Source of the DNA: Diplonema japonicum
Taxonomy: Eukaryota; Euglenozoa; Diplonemea; Diplonemida; Diplonemidae
Direction of reading: 5' to 3'
Length of the DNA stretch: 64,000 nucleotides
Assembly (NCBI GenBank): GCA_964019335.1
Contig: OZ025697.1
Span: 248,001 to 312,000, forward strand
Made by a program: the position numbers and the translations under genes. Of this stretch, positions 43,413-55,174 are shown piece after piece. Each line of letters starts with the position of its first letter. Position 1 is the stretch's first letter. The notes under the pieces are model-generated. The model made no database searches. It saw only the letters and a program-made list of their open reading frames with translations, and was not told the origin of the DNA.

Positions 43413-43877
43413 TCACACGAATATGACTCCTATAGATTCTGAAAGGACACCTCTCTCGGGGCACCCAACTGGGTACTCCCACACAGCGCTGTACTTCACT
43501 GGCCGAGTGTTCATTTTAGCAGGCCTTGTCGGTGGTTTAAAGGACAAGTCATGAAGTGTGCAGGGATCGTCCTCTTTTAAGATGCTTCTAGTTTTGCGTG
43601 TAGGTTGGGTGGAGTGCAATGTAATATCATTCTGGTGAAGGTGTCCTCTCCTCCTTGGTTTGTCCATTGGTGTGTATTTGCTGCCCTCTGCAATTGCTTT
43701 CTGCAGCCGGGGTCCTCTTGTGGTTACCAAAGAGTTGTAGTAAGTGCTGTGGCCGTCCCCATATTCACCTTCGCTCTGGCTGTCACAGAGACCACGTGAT
43801 TTCAGGATACTTTTCAACCCTTCAGTTTTGCGCATCTCTCGTACTTTGAACCTTCGGTTTCCCGAGTAGTGTATCAT
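43413..43877 (-). CDS. Basic 154-aa protein, unknown
   Basis: This is a single exon. It is rich in Arg, Lys, Ser and Thr, with two related short segments, LKSILKSRG and TRSILKEDD. There is no membrane span or signal. Its normal codon-like composition against a homopolymer background and an ATG after an A run (CAAAAAAAG) support it. A small cytoskeletal or nuclear protein is possible. No family is recognised. Confidence 0.55.
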   Translation of the reverse strand: MIHYSGNRRFKVREMRKTEGLKSILKSRGLCDSQSEGEYGDGHSTYYNSLVTTRGPRLQKAIAEGSKYTPMDKPRRRGHLHQNDITLHSTQPTRKTRSILKEDDPCTLHDLSFKPPTRPAKMNTRPVKYSAVWEYPVGCPERGVLSESIGVIFV

Positions 43878-44556
43878 CTTTTTTTGTTTGTTTTTTTTTC
43901 CGCCCTTTTTTTTTTTGTTTCGACATATGGAGAAAAAAAAAAAAGGAAAAAAAGGAACGTGGGTTGGTTAACAATGTGGGTGGGGGGGGAGGGGAATGGA
44001 GGGAAAAAAAAAAAAAGAAAAAAAGAAAAATGGTGGAGAAAAAAAGGAAAGGGAGGGACAACAAAAATAAAAATAAAAAGGGAGGAAAAACAGGAGGCGG
44101 GGGGATTTAAAAAAAAAAGAAAAAAAAAAGGGGTAAAAATAAAAAATAAATCGCTGTTGCTCTTTTTTTTTTTTTTTCTCTTTTTTTTTTTGTCTCTCCC
44201 TCATATCCACAAGTACCATTCCTGGTACATTGAACACGTAGGGGTGTGTGTTGTGGGTGCTGGGTAGCAAGGCGTGCCCTACATTGGATGGCGACTGAAT
44301 ACCCCCTGTCAATAAAAAAAAAAGAAGAAAAAAAAAAGAGAAAGGTTAGAAGGAAGAGAGTCAGAGAGAGAGAGAGAGAAGACAAACAAAAAAAGCGTTT
44401 TTTTTTTTTTTTTCTCTTTTTCCCTTTACTTTTTTCTTCTTCTTATAGCACACGACCCACCAAAACAAAACTATCTAACTTTTGGGGAAATGCTTTCTTT
44501 TTCATTTTTTTTTTTCCAGTTTTTTTTTTCTTCCTCTTCTTTCCTTTGAGAAGTGG

Positions 44557-44608
<52 letters not shown>

Positions 44609-45925
44609 TGCTCTTGGCGTGTGTGGATTTTTTCTTTCTTCTCTTCTTTTTTTTTTCTTTCCATCATTCATCTTTCTTTCTGTTCTCTCTTCCCTTTTCT
44701 CAAAGTAATGCTATCACCCCATCTTCTTCTTATTCAAAATGTTGGTCTCCAAGGGAACTCAGCCCGCCGGAGAGAGCAGCACGAAATTCTTTTGTTTTTC
44801 AGGTGCATTTTGCCCGGAGATCTAATTGTGAAGGAGGGGGTGGGATGGTGGGGGGGGGGGGGGGGGTGGGATCATCGCACTTACGTCCGTCTCTCAAACG
44901 TTTCTAGTTGTGTGTGAAAGAATAAGGGCTTTCTTTTAGGAAAAGAAGGACAGAGCCTTCTCTATGTAAGCGCCGACTCTCCTGCGCTTTGGCATAACAA
45001 CGGGGATAATGGAAGAGAAGGGACATAAAAAAAAGTAAAAAAAAAAAAAAAAAAGTGTCTGTAGGGAGGTGCTAAAGGAAAAGAGTAACAGGGGGGGGGT
45101 AGAAAAAAAAGAGGGGGTAAAAACTCTAATTTCTTTTTTTTTTTTTTTTTCCTGTATCTTTTTTTTTTTTTTTTTTTTTTTTGATCGCTCTTATTTTTGC
45201 CCCCTCTTTCCCCCCGTCACTTTTCCCCCATTCATTGAGAGCTCATGCTTCGGGTTTTGGGGAAATAAGAAAAAAAAAAAAAAAAAAAAAGAACAAGCAC
45301 AATGCTTGGAGCTGTCGAGCTCTATCGCAGATAGGTGGAAAGGGTACAAGAGGAAAGAGAGGGCATAAAAAAGAGTCGAAAAAACCCAAAAAAAATAAAG
45401 ATAAAAAGGGGAGAAGGAAAAAAAGGGGGGGAGGGGGAGTGAAAGAAGTGTGTTCGGATACTTGAACAAAGGTATGGAAAATGCTATAAGAAAGGGGAGA
45501 GGAGAGGGTTTTTTTTTTTTTTTTTTTTTTTGCTGAGCAGGAAAGATTGTTAAAGAAAACTATTTTGTGGAAAAAAAAGGGGGGGTGGTGGGGGGGAAAA
45601 GGAGCAAAAAGGAAACAAATAAGGAAATGTGTATAAGACAAGAAGTAAAAAAAAAAAAAAAAAAAAAAATAATTAGAAGCAGTCATGTCAACTTCTTCAG
45701 GTTCTTTTTTTTTTCAATGGAAAGGGGAAGGTGCCCCCCTTTTTTTTTTCTTTCCCTCTTTCGTTCTTCTTCTTTCACAGTCTTCTAATCCCAACACAGG
45801 GGAACTAAGAGAAAAGCTTTTTTTTTCTTTCACATTTTTTCTTCACTCAGTAATTTCTCCCCCTCCCCCCCATTTTTCCTCGTCACGAGATGCTATAAAA
45901 AAAACTTTTTTGGGAATGGAGATTC

Positions 45926-45968
<43 letters not shown>

Positions 45969-46913
45969 GGGAAGGGGAGATTGGGATTTGGGAGAAGGAG
46001 ATAGTCCTTGTATTGGTAGCTATCTCAAGAACTAATGCACAATAAATGAAAAGAAAATAAGAACTATCATATATATAAAAAAAAAAAAAAAAAAAAAAAA
46101 AAGGGATCACCATACCTCTATTGATCAGGCAGCATAAAGGAGGTGTTACGAGTTTTAGGTAACTCGAACCCAGCAGGTGCCTCGCTCTGATAATAGGGCC
46201 TTTGTTTCCTCCCCCCCCCCCCCTACATTTTCTTCGTTTCTTTCATATTCAAATTTTTATTCTTTTTTTTAAAATGTTTCATTCCTTTAGGATACATTCC
46301 CTCCCCCCCCCCCCCCCCCCCCAACTTAGAAAGAAGACGGGGGAAAAAAATGGATTTCATTTTTTTTTAGTGGATTGCAGTAGAGGGGGGGTGGGGGTTT
46401 TTTTTTTTTGTATTTACCAAGTTTACTTTTTCTTCTTTCTCTTTATTGCCTCCTTCGGTCAATTTATTTTTTTCGTTTTTTTTTTTATTCACCCCTCTCT
46501 TCTTTGTCCTTTTTTTCCCCCTTCTTTTTATCATTCTTTTTTTTTCTTTTCTTTTGTTCAAGCCCACTTTTACAACAAATAAAATAAAACAAAAAAAAAA
46601 AAATTGTATCGACAGAATTTACTTCTTTCTTTTTTTTACCCTCGTTTCTATTTTTATATTTGTTTCTTTGTCTTTATATTTCATTGGGCCGAACAAAATG
46701 AAGAAGAAAATAAAAAGAAATAAAAAGAAAGGAGAAATAAATAAAAAAAATAACAGAAGAAAAGGTGCAGAAGGGAACAATAAAAAAAAAAATATGGAGG
46801 AAGCAATAATCACAGAATAAAAATCACAAGTCGGATATGAAGATTTTTTTTTTTTCTTTCTCATTTTCTTTCCACCACAAAGGGTGTTTATACATTAGTC
46901 CGCCTCCCTCTTT
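43878..46913. other. 3-kb low-complexity block
   Basis: This is almost entirely purine or pyrimidine runs (A, T, G, C) and (GA)n at 44360-44380. I found no gene, tRNA or repeat-family end in it. Confidence 0.55.
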
Positions 46914-47482
46914 TCACGCACAGACAGAAGGCGAAAGCGTTTCTGCAGCGGCATGTTGCTGTGGTTATTATTTTTTTTTTTTTTTTTGTTTTGTTTCAAT
47001 ACCTTCCTCATCTTCCTGTCTTTGTTCATGGCCTTCATGAAGGAAAGGGAGGTCCTCGGGGGAGGGGGGAGGGGCTCTGTTCCAGGCTCGGAACTTGCTT
47101 CCTCCGACTCACTGGAGTACTTGGTAAGGGGTCTGCAGGCGTCGGAAAGCCAGGACGAAGAGCAAGAGGAGAGGACCTCAGACGGGACATCAACAGGGAA
47201 GTGGACCTCAGAGGGAGAGGTCCTGAGGTTCAGCATCTGGTGGATGGGCATCCCGCCCTTGTCGTCCACACGGCCGGGCAGCATCAGCCCTTGGGAGGCG
47301 GGGAGGAATGGCTTTGCACTGGGGTTGCATCCAGGGGTGCTCAAGCATGGCGACCCTTGCACCTGCTTCGGTGTGCTGTGCGTGCTGTCTGACCCGCTCA
47401 GCCCGTCAAGGCTCTGCAGCACAGGCGACGGCACATACGGGGCAGCGTCAGGGGAGAAGTTGTACCTGCGTGCGTTCACCAT
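46914..47482 (-). CDS. Two-exon Ser/Pro-rich protein, intact copy
   Basis: Exon 1 (47482-47003) and exon 2 (46958-46914) flank a 44-bp intron (GTATTGAAAC...A-run...CCACAG). They give 174 aa ending in AETLSPSVCA. The protein is Ser/Pro-rich, disordered and without recognised domains. Exon 1 is duplicated exactly 2.1 kb upstream in the transcriptional sense. If the intron is not spliced, the frame reads through poly-Asn/Lys to an alternative basic end at 46895. Confidence 0.65.
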
Positions 47483-47492
47483 TTTCTTTTTT
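47004..47492 (-). repeat. 489-bp exact repeat, copy 1
   Basis: This is identical, as far as I can read, to 49102-49590. The repeat begins 10 bases upstream of the ATG and stops one base short of the exon 1 / intron junction. Confidence 0.85.
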
Positions 47493-47558
47493 ATTTTTTT
47501 CTTCCTTCTTTTTCCCTCTCTTTTTTTTCTTGTTGTTGTTGTGAACGAAGAACAACAA

Positions 47559-47613
<55 letters not shown>

Positions 47614-48726
47614 ATAAAACCGCAAAATCAAGGGAAAGGCACAGCCAGTGGGCAACATCCCTTCCTTCAAGAGGTGAGGGGTGGCAGCATTGATTGCGGT
47701 TCTGAATGTTCTTTTTTTTTTTTTTAAAGGGGTGGGGCAAAAAAAAAACATTTTTAGAAAGAAAAAAAAGGGGGTGGGGGGAAAAGTGTAGTAGGGTATA
47801 TAATTTATAAAAAAAAAAAAAAAAAAAAAAAAGTGCGTGTATAAATAAAGGGGGAGGGAAAAGAAAGAAAAAATAAAGACAAAGCTTTGCACGCTGAACT
47901 GGGAGGGCGTTAGGAAAAAAGGGGATAAACACAATTAGCAGCAAAAAATAAAGGGTTTTTTTTTATTTAGTTGTTTTCCCTCTTCCAGCAGAAGGACAGA
48001 GGGGCGTACGCAGAGTAAGGGGAAAAAACAAAAAACCTTTTTCATTGAAGCTTGGAGGGGGAAAAAAAAGGGGGGGGGAATCAAAAAAAGGCAGTTGTAA
48101 CTGGGTACGGGGGGGGGGGGGGGGGGGGCGAGATAACAAGAATTAGAAGGATGCTATTGTTTTTTTTGCTGTTGTTTTTATTTTATTTTATTTATTTTTT
48201 TTTAAAGTTTTTCTGTGTTTCTCTTAGTTTCTGTCTACGTCTCGCACACCCCCTTCTTTGACACTTGGAGAAAAAAGGGGGAGGAAAAAAAAATAATAAA
48301 AAAAGCAATCCGATCACTGAAAGACCCACACAAACAAAAAGGGTGCATTTTTTTTTTTTTTTGCCTTCCCATGTGCCCTCCCTTCTTTCGAAGAAGATGC
48401 TATAGTCAACGAATGGAAAAAAAAAAAAAAAAAAAAAAAAAACAAGTGAATACTGTGCTGAGAAATAAAAGAGGGTAAAAAACAGGTTTTATTTTTACCT
48501 CACAATCCTTTTTTTTTCTTTTTTTTTTTTTTTTTTTTTATTTCTCAGGTTTTTCTCAAGCAGGATTCAACTTGGGTCAAAAAAAAAAAAAAAAAAAAAA
48601 AAAAAGTGTTCTTTTGCCTCCCCAGGCCAAGGTAAGGGAAAGAACCGGGGGGAAAAAAGGGGGTAAAAAAGAAAGAGGGAGGGTAATTGCACTTGAATCG
48701 ATCATTGGTGGATTTGTGTAAGTAAG

Positions 48727-48757
<31 letters not shown>

Positions 48758-49094
48758 CAAAGCAAATACCTATGAGAAATAGCACTCTTGTGGTGGCGCA
48801 GGACGCATTCAAAGAAGAAAGAAGAAGGGAAAAAAAAAGGGGGGCTGTTGCGGCATAATCCCACTGCTGGACGACCCCCTTTTTTTTTAATTCTTCCTTC
48901 ACAGCACGCATCGTCCCATATAGGTGGAAAGCCAACATCCTTCCATGAAAGGACATGGTAAAGAAAAAAAAAAAGGGAAAAAAAGAGAAAAAGAAAAAAA
49001 AAGGGGGGAGGTGGGAAAGGGAAGGTTTAGTTTTTTTTTCTTCTTCTTTCTCTTATTTTGTGTTTTTCATTGTTCGTTTTGTTTGAAAGAAGAC
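47493..49094. other. Intergenic, low complexity
   Basis: It includes an A run of about 51 near 47562-47612, a G run near 48110-48128 and long A runs at 48420, 48580 and 48728. No gene is supported. Confidence 0.5.
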
Positions 49095-49580
49095 TTAATT
49101 TTTCCTCATCTTCCTGTCTTTGTTCATGGCCTTCATGAAGGAAAGGGAGGTCCTCGGGGGAGGGGGGAGGGGCTCTGTTCCAGGCTCGGAACTTGCTTCC
49201 TCCGACTCACTGGAGTACTTGGTAAGGGGTCTGCAGGCGTCGGAAAGCCAGGACGAAGAGCAAGAGGAGAGGACCTCAGACGGGACATCAACAGGGAAGT
49301 GGACCTCAGAGGGAGAGGTCCTGAGGTTCAGCATCTGGTGGATGGGCATCCCGCCCTTGTCGTCCACACGGCCGGGCAGCATCAGCCCTTGGGAGGCGGG
49401 GAGGAATGGCTTTGCACTGGGGTTGCATCCAGGGGTGCTCAAGCATGGCGACCCTTGCACCTGCTTCGGTGTGCTGTGCGTGCTGTCTGACCCGCTCAGC
49501 CCGTCAAGGCTCTGCAGCACAGGCGACGGCACATACGGGGCAGCGTCAGGGGAGAAGTTGTACCTGCGTGCGTTCACCAT
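49095..49580 (-). pseudogene. Truncated duplicate of exon 1 of the 46914-47482 gene
   Basis: The first 159 codons are identical to the intact copy. After KMRK the frame adds Asn and meets TAA at 49095, and no intron or second exon is present. It could still be translated as a 161-aa protein. I call it a truncated copy because it lacks the downstream exon. Confidence 0.65.
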
Positions 49581-49590
49581 TTTCTTTTTT
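49102..49590 (-). repeat. 489-bp exact repeat, copy 2
   Basis: This is the second copy of the repeat described at 47004-47492. The flanks are unrelated apart from T/A runs. Confidence 0.85.
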
Positions 49591-49814
49591 TTTCAAATTA
49601 TTATCCGCCCCCGTACAGCTCCCCCCTGTTGTTTTATGTTACATCGCAAGGTGGTTGCAGAAGGTGCTGAAGACACACAGTTCCCGCAAAAAAAATGGTA
49701 AAAAAAAAAAAAATAATAATAATAATAACAATAATAATACACAACAAAGGGGGGGACTCTAACCAATAAGATCTACAATAAAAAAAAAAAAAAAAGAAGA
49801 AAAAAAAAAAAGTT

Positions 49815-50714
49815 TCACCCTTTTCCAGCTCCAACACTTCCCAAAATCAGTGCGGCGAACCAGGCCCAGTGCCACAGGAGATGGTACTTTTCATAGGAAA
49901 AAGTCCCCGGGTGCCCCGTGGCCTTGTGCAGCCAGATGGAGGACAAAAAAGGAAACAGATAAAGCACCTGAATGAGAAACGGACAGTGCGAGAACAGGTA
50001 GAGGAGCAGGGGCAATGACGCTGTACATGGGCAGATGAAGGGTGACTGGAAGAAGGCTTTCGTCTCACCATCAAGGTGGTGAAGTGACGAAGATACAAGG
50101 ATGGTGAAGAGGTAAGCAGCGGCAAAGGTACGATTTCTGAAATAGAGAAACATACAAGGAAAGAGCGCAAAGTAAAGGCTGAGAAGCATAGGCTCAGACG
50201 GCCTTCGTTTCCCCCATCTAACCAGTTTAGGGTGAGCCTTGTGGATAACTGAGAATCTCTCGATGTGACTGTTCAGAAAACGCAGAACGTGCCGTAGAGC
50301 TCTGCGTACACCAGAGCCCAGCTGTTTCTCTTCTCCTTTTAGCCAAAACAGAACCGGGCGTTCGAGAATGTAATTTATAAAATCTTTTATAAGTGCGATG
50401 AACATTCCCTTTGAGTTTTGAACACCGACACCTCCTATCATCCCGTGGCCCTTTTTCACATTGCTCGGGGTTCCCACCGGGGTCCGTCCGCTTCTCCCCC
50501 TCATGATGATCCCAACCACACCAATGTCGTCTCTGAGCTTCCTCCATAGTTCCTTCCCCCTGCCAGAGGTGCCCATGCCTCGTTGGCGTATCAACCTGGC
50601 TCCTATTCTGCGAAGGAGGCCCCAGAGTTCTTTCCCCCCACGAAGCTGCCTGACAGTCGCTTCAAGCCCAACAGGTGTGATCGAGATGGTGGGGGGTGCA
50701 AGGCGGAACGACAT
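49815..50714 (-). CDS. Multi-pass membrane protein, possibly CREST-type hydrolase
   Basis: This is a single exon of 299 aa, and its ATG is preceded by T then an A run of about 20. The first 165 aa are basic and amphipathic. Five or so membrane spans follow from about residue 180. A Ser-x3-His-like cluster (SSSLHHLD, around 206-213) and a late HLLWH (His-x3-His, around 275-280) match the spacing of metal-binding residues in the CREST superfamily (ceramidases, PAQR, PGAP6/TMEM8). That assignment is inference from pattern only. If correct, it would be a zinc-dependent membrane amidase or lipase. Confidence 0.65.
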   Translation of the reverse strand: MSFRLAPPTISITPVGLEATVRQLRGGKELWGLLRRIGARLIRQRGMGTSGRGKELWRKLRDDIGVVGIIMRGRSGRTPVGTPSNVKKGHGMIGGVGVQNSKGMFIALIKDFINYILERPVLFWLKGEEKQLGSGVRRALRHVLRFLNSHIERFSVIHKAHPKLVRWGKRRPSEPMLLSLYFALFPCMFLYFRNRTFAAAYLFTILVSSSLHHLDGETKAFFQSPFICPCTASLPLLLYLFSHCPFLIQVLYLFPFLSSIWLHKATGHPGTFSYEKYHLLWHWAWFAALILGSVGAGKG

Positions 50715-50890
50715 ATTTTTTTTTTTTTTTTTTTTTTTTCCACGCCTGGTTTTAATTTTTTTTTTTTTGAAAACCACCTTGTTTGGTGGGGAAAAACAAA
50801 AAAAAACAAAAAAAACCGAACTAATGAACACTCTTTCACACTTTTTTTTTTTTTTTTTTTTTCTTTCGTTCTCGCTTCCCTGCTCTGATC

Positions 50891-53800
50891 TCATTGTTGT
50901 CCTTTCTCACTTTCCGCAAGCGCAGCCACACTGAGGATCCTGCTCTCCTCGTCGGCCCCAGGAGTGTACTCCACAGAGGGAAGGTTCTCTGCCACGTCAT
51001 AGCCGTGCGGCTGGGCGAGGAAAGAGGTTGCGAGACTGTTTTTTTTTTTCTTTTTTTTTCTCTTTTTTTTTTCCCCCTCCACGAAATACCTTTTAACGTC
51101 AGTGATTTCAGACTTCGCTGTGTCCTTTAGTTTCTCGGGAGGGTTTTCGCAGTTCGGGTCCCACTCCAGTATTTTAATAACAGCATCCTTGTAAGGGTCT
51201 ACAAAGCGCACAAAATAAGAATCGATCGCAGTTTGTATTGCGGAGATCACACCGCCTTGCGAGAGCTTCGGAAGCTCACTCCAGTCCCCGGTGCTGAAAC
51301 TCCGGCCCACCTTGGTCTCGTGCGCCTTTTGGAAACGCTGCAGGATGGACGAAAGGAGGCTTTTCTTCGTGGTGTTCAGAGTCGACCTTTTTATTTTATT
51401 TTTATTTTTTTTAATTTTTCTCTCTTGCATACGTTGCGTAGATTTTAATCTCCGCCGCTTCCATTTTCGCTATTTTGGGAACGGCGTATTTCCTGATGGA
51501 CTTCTCTATGAGCTGTCCCAGGCGGAGAATGTAGCTGTTCTTGATCGCTTCTTCGGTTTGTTCTTTCGTCTGCCGTGTGTTGCTCCTGTGGAGGGAAGAT
51601 GATAGGGAGAAGAGTTCATACTTGTAGAACGAAGTCGCGAACTCCCGTCCCCTGTTCTCGACCTTGGAGGGGTTCTGGTAGTACCACGTGGGCAGCGCGT
51701 CATCGACTGCGTTGCTCGCGTTGTACATCCTGGGGTCGGGTTTCTTCGCCGTCATCGATGCGCTTTGTCGCGACTGTGTATTGAGATTAGGGGGAAAGAG
51801 GGGAACCATACCGCAACCTCCTTAGCCAACTCTCTCTGCCTCAATTGTTTGGCTTCGTGCCACCTAAGCTCCGTTTGCCGCTCAAGCTTCACAAGAGACT
51901 GCTGATTGGCCGCGGAAGCTTTTGCCGCCCTTTTTTTGTTTTTTTTCTATTTTTTTTTTTTTTTTTTTGTCGGCATACTGGACGTTCATGTACGACTGGC
52001 CAATCTTGCTGGTGCTCTCGTCGTTCGGTTTGACGGTCGCGTTGAACAGGTTGCGCTGCATGGTGGGCATCACGTCTGTTTTCGCGTACTTCGCAGCGAG
52101 GTTTCGTGAGGAGCCCCTGCTGTGCTGGAGGCCAGGGTCATCGGATTTAACCTGTCTCGCCACTGGCGCACCAGCACCCAGTTTGGCGGCTGCGCCGTTC
52201 ATTGACAACTCGATGAACCTGTCTGCAGGCGTTGGGATGGGCTTGCGGATCTTCCCGGACTTCAGGTTTTTCTTATAAAACTGAACAACCTGCCGCGAGG
52301 CGCGGAGTGCTGACCCTGCAGCCCCGATGATAAGACCGTAGTTTGTAGAGTCGGTGGCGTCACCAGCGAAGAACAAGGGACCCTCACCATTGTTCCCAAG
52401 AGGTTTTGCAAGGCTCTCGAAGTGACGCGGGTGTGTGGTGGGTGCGAGGAAAGGACTGCTCCCCCGAGTGAGGGCGTCCTTGCCCCACCGTGACACACGG
52501 ACATCGATGGGCTCAGGGACCTCGACAGCCGTGAAAATACGTCGGAAGTGCGCCATCGCCTCATCAACAACTGCTTGGGTGCCGCCCTCTTCAGCAAGAG
52601 TGGCAGCGTCGCCGGAGAGAGAGATGGTGGCATGGGGATGGGGTAGTCCGTGCAACGACCCTCGTGCACCCACCCCACGCAGTTGTGTGTTGGCATCTTT
52701 GTAAAGCACGAAGTCCATGTTCTGGATCCTTGCCGGTTCAGCGCCTTCTTCGGGAACAAATTTCTGCTCGATCCAGAACGGCTTGTCGAAAGCGAGCACG
52801 AGGGTGTTCTTCACACCACAGCCAATGTGCTTAAGGGCTTCCAGTTTCTCCTCCCCGAGGCCGGGTGTGAACGTGATGGCGCCATCGTTTCCTTCCTTCC
52901 CCGGCTTCGCCTTCAGTACGCCTAGAGGAACCGTCACCACGCAGTAGTCGCATGGGTCTTGTTGCTTCTTTTCCGTGGTAATGGTGACGTTGTCGTTCGT
53001 GTAGGCAACGTCCGTGACCGGTTCACCGTACTTGATGGTGAGGCCTTTGGCGAGCTTGTCGCATATCTTGTCCCACGACACGTCCAGCACGTAGGCGTTC
53101 CCTACCCTGAACTGCTGCCCGTTCTTCCCGAGGCTGTCGATCTTGGCGTGCGCCTGCTCCTCCCATCCGTTCACGATTGACATGCACTTGTTCCTCAGCG
53201 CCTCATCCTCTAGTTTTTGGATGAAGTCCACGACGGGGCCGAGGGTACCGCCTTCCGGGATCTCGTTTTCGATGAATGGGTACAGCACGGCTTCAGCGTC
53301 ACCGATCTCTTCTTCGGGGTTCAAAATGTGTGTCCCGTTGTGGCCGAACACGAAGAAACTGGCAAGTTTCTTTTCGGGGTCGTCCCAGTCGCTCACGCCC
53401 GCTTGTCGGAGGAGATTGTGGACGACAGCACGGGGCGGCTCGACGGGGTCGCGCGCAAGGCCCGCGGCGGCTCGTTCTTGCGAGTCGATCGATGCAATGC
53501 TCGCGGACCGTTCACCGATAGTATCAAGCGCTTCATTAATACCAAGGAGCTCCACACCGGACCGCTGCGAACGGGTGTCGTCGTTGTCAGCTTCGTCTTC
53601 CCTCTCAGTCATCATCTCAGGGAGGTCGTACCTGCTAGGAGGCCCCACGGGCACAGTGAAGTTCTCCGCTTCATCATCCGACTCCGACTCGTCTTGCTTC
53701 TTACTACTCATGGTGATGGATTTGCACCGTCCACCAGGTGCATGGCCACCTTCGAACACTTGAACGTCAAACCCTGCACGGACTAGTTGCTGAGCTGTGA

Positions 53801-54512
53801 GTAACCCGGAGATCCCTGCACCGATGACGTGGGCAGTTCGGCCATTTTTTATAACAGGGTATTTGTTTTTAGGAACTCCATAGTTGATCAAACCGAGCTC
53901 CTCACAGTAGGAAAACACGGAATGTGCTGCTTGGATGTGTGCGGAGTCGATCAGCCGACGGACCTGCGAGAGGTACACACGGTTTTTAGGATTTTTGTCC
54001 CATTCTCGAAGGATCATGTTACGGGTATAGAGGTGCTTCTTTTGTTGAACGTCAGTTTTGGTCGTTCGGAAAGTGGCTTGTTCGTCGGGGGTGAAGAATT
54101 TACCGGGCATTCCGTTTCGTAAGGAAACGAGAACCAACTCCTTCGCCGGGATTACTTTGATACGGTCGTTGTCTTCGGGGATTTCGATTTTTACGGCGTC
54201 GCTTGAGATCTCTGATTTGATTTCGTCGCTGTCGCTGTCGGGGTTTTCGATCTTGACGCCGATTTCTATTTTCACCCCATCTTCTTTTGCGGAGTCGTCG
54301 TCTTCTGAGTCGGCTATCGGTGCTTTTCTCTTTTTGGGTTTGGGTTTTGGTTGTTCTTTTCTCTTTTTTTTGTTTTTTTTGTCCTTTTTGTCCCGCTTTC
54401 TCTTTTTCGTCACAACGACCTCGTCGTCGTCTTCTTCTTCGACATCTGTCTCTTCTTTCACATCCTCGCCCCCTTCAAAAAACGCTAGATCGGATTCATC
54501 GAAGTCCTCCAT
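50891..54512 (-). CDS. LSD1-type SWIRM / flavin amine oxidase
   Basis: Five exons (54512-51979, 51929-51812, 51773-51433, 51386-51090, 51035-50891) join to 1144 aa. The introns are 49, 38, 46 and 54 bp. An acidic/basic disordered N-terminus precedes a SWIRM domain (about 115-210, with ...ILREWDKNPKNRVYLS and LGLINYGVP). The FAD domain starts HVIGAGISGLLTAQQL near 230 and ends with GDATDSTNYGLIIGAAGSAL near 720-740. Such proteins remove methyl groups from histone H3 lysine. No tower insertion (the CoREST-binding helices of LSD1) is evident. About 300 aa beyond the oxidase domain, partly coiled coil (KLERQTELRWHEAKQLRQR), are an extension I do not recognise. The three downstream exons would otherwise appear to be independent genes. 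Confidence 0.9.
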
Positions 54513-54814
54513 CCCCTCTTCCTTTTTTTTTTTTTTTTTGCTACGATTTAAAAAAAAGAAAAAAAAAACAATGGAGGAGAAGAAAATCGCGGCAGGGGGG
54601 GGGTTTTTTTTCTTCCCCCCTTCCTTTTCCCCGTTTTATATTATCTTTTTTTTCTTTTGAAACGTGAGGGGTGGAAGAGGGTGGGGGGGGTGAGCAACGA
54701 CTCGCTGAAATAATAGTTAAAAAAACAATTTTGAAATCTCAAAAAGAGAAAAGGGGGGGGAGCGGGCCGTTTATTAATCGTGCCTTTTGGAAAGGGAAAT
54801 GGAACACAAAGGGG

Positions 54815-54846
<32 letters not shown>

Positions 54847-55174
54847 AGAGAGAGAGAGAGAAGGGGAAAACAATTTTTTAAAAAAAAAAAAAGAAGGAGA
54901 AACCTGCAACGTATCTGTACATTATGCCGAGGCCAGAGTACCCCCAGACTTTGCCAACGTCCCAAAGAAAAAAAAAAGCCATTTATCACACGCACAATAA
55001 AAAAAAAAAAAAAAAAAGCTCAGCAACAAGGAAAAAACAAAAAAAAAAGAGCAAAAACCCCTAGCGAGCTATTTAAAAAAAAAAAAAAAATAATAATAAT
55101 AATAATAATAATATAACGCTTACCCGTCTCCTTATTTTTTCCCCCCCCTTCTTTTTATTTCTAGTGGTAACTGC
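54513..55174. other. Intergenic
   Basis: It contains homopolymers, (GA)n near 54848-54862 and (TAA)n near 55091-55113, and no gene. Confidence 0.55.

Noticed and set aside
46120-46200. tRNA-like T-arm (GGTTCGAGT)
   Set aside because: No matching acceptor, D or anticodon arm can be folded around it.
51411-51809. Separate gene starting MVPLFPP
   Set aside because: That start lies inside a GT-AG intron. Joining upstream keeps the frame with the amine oxidase.
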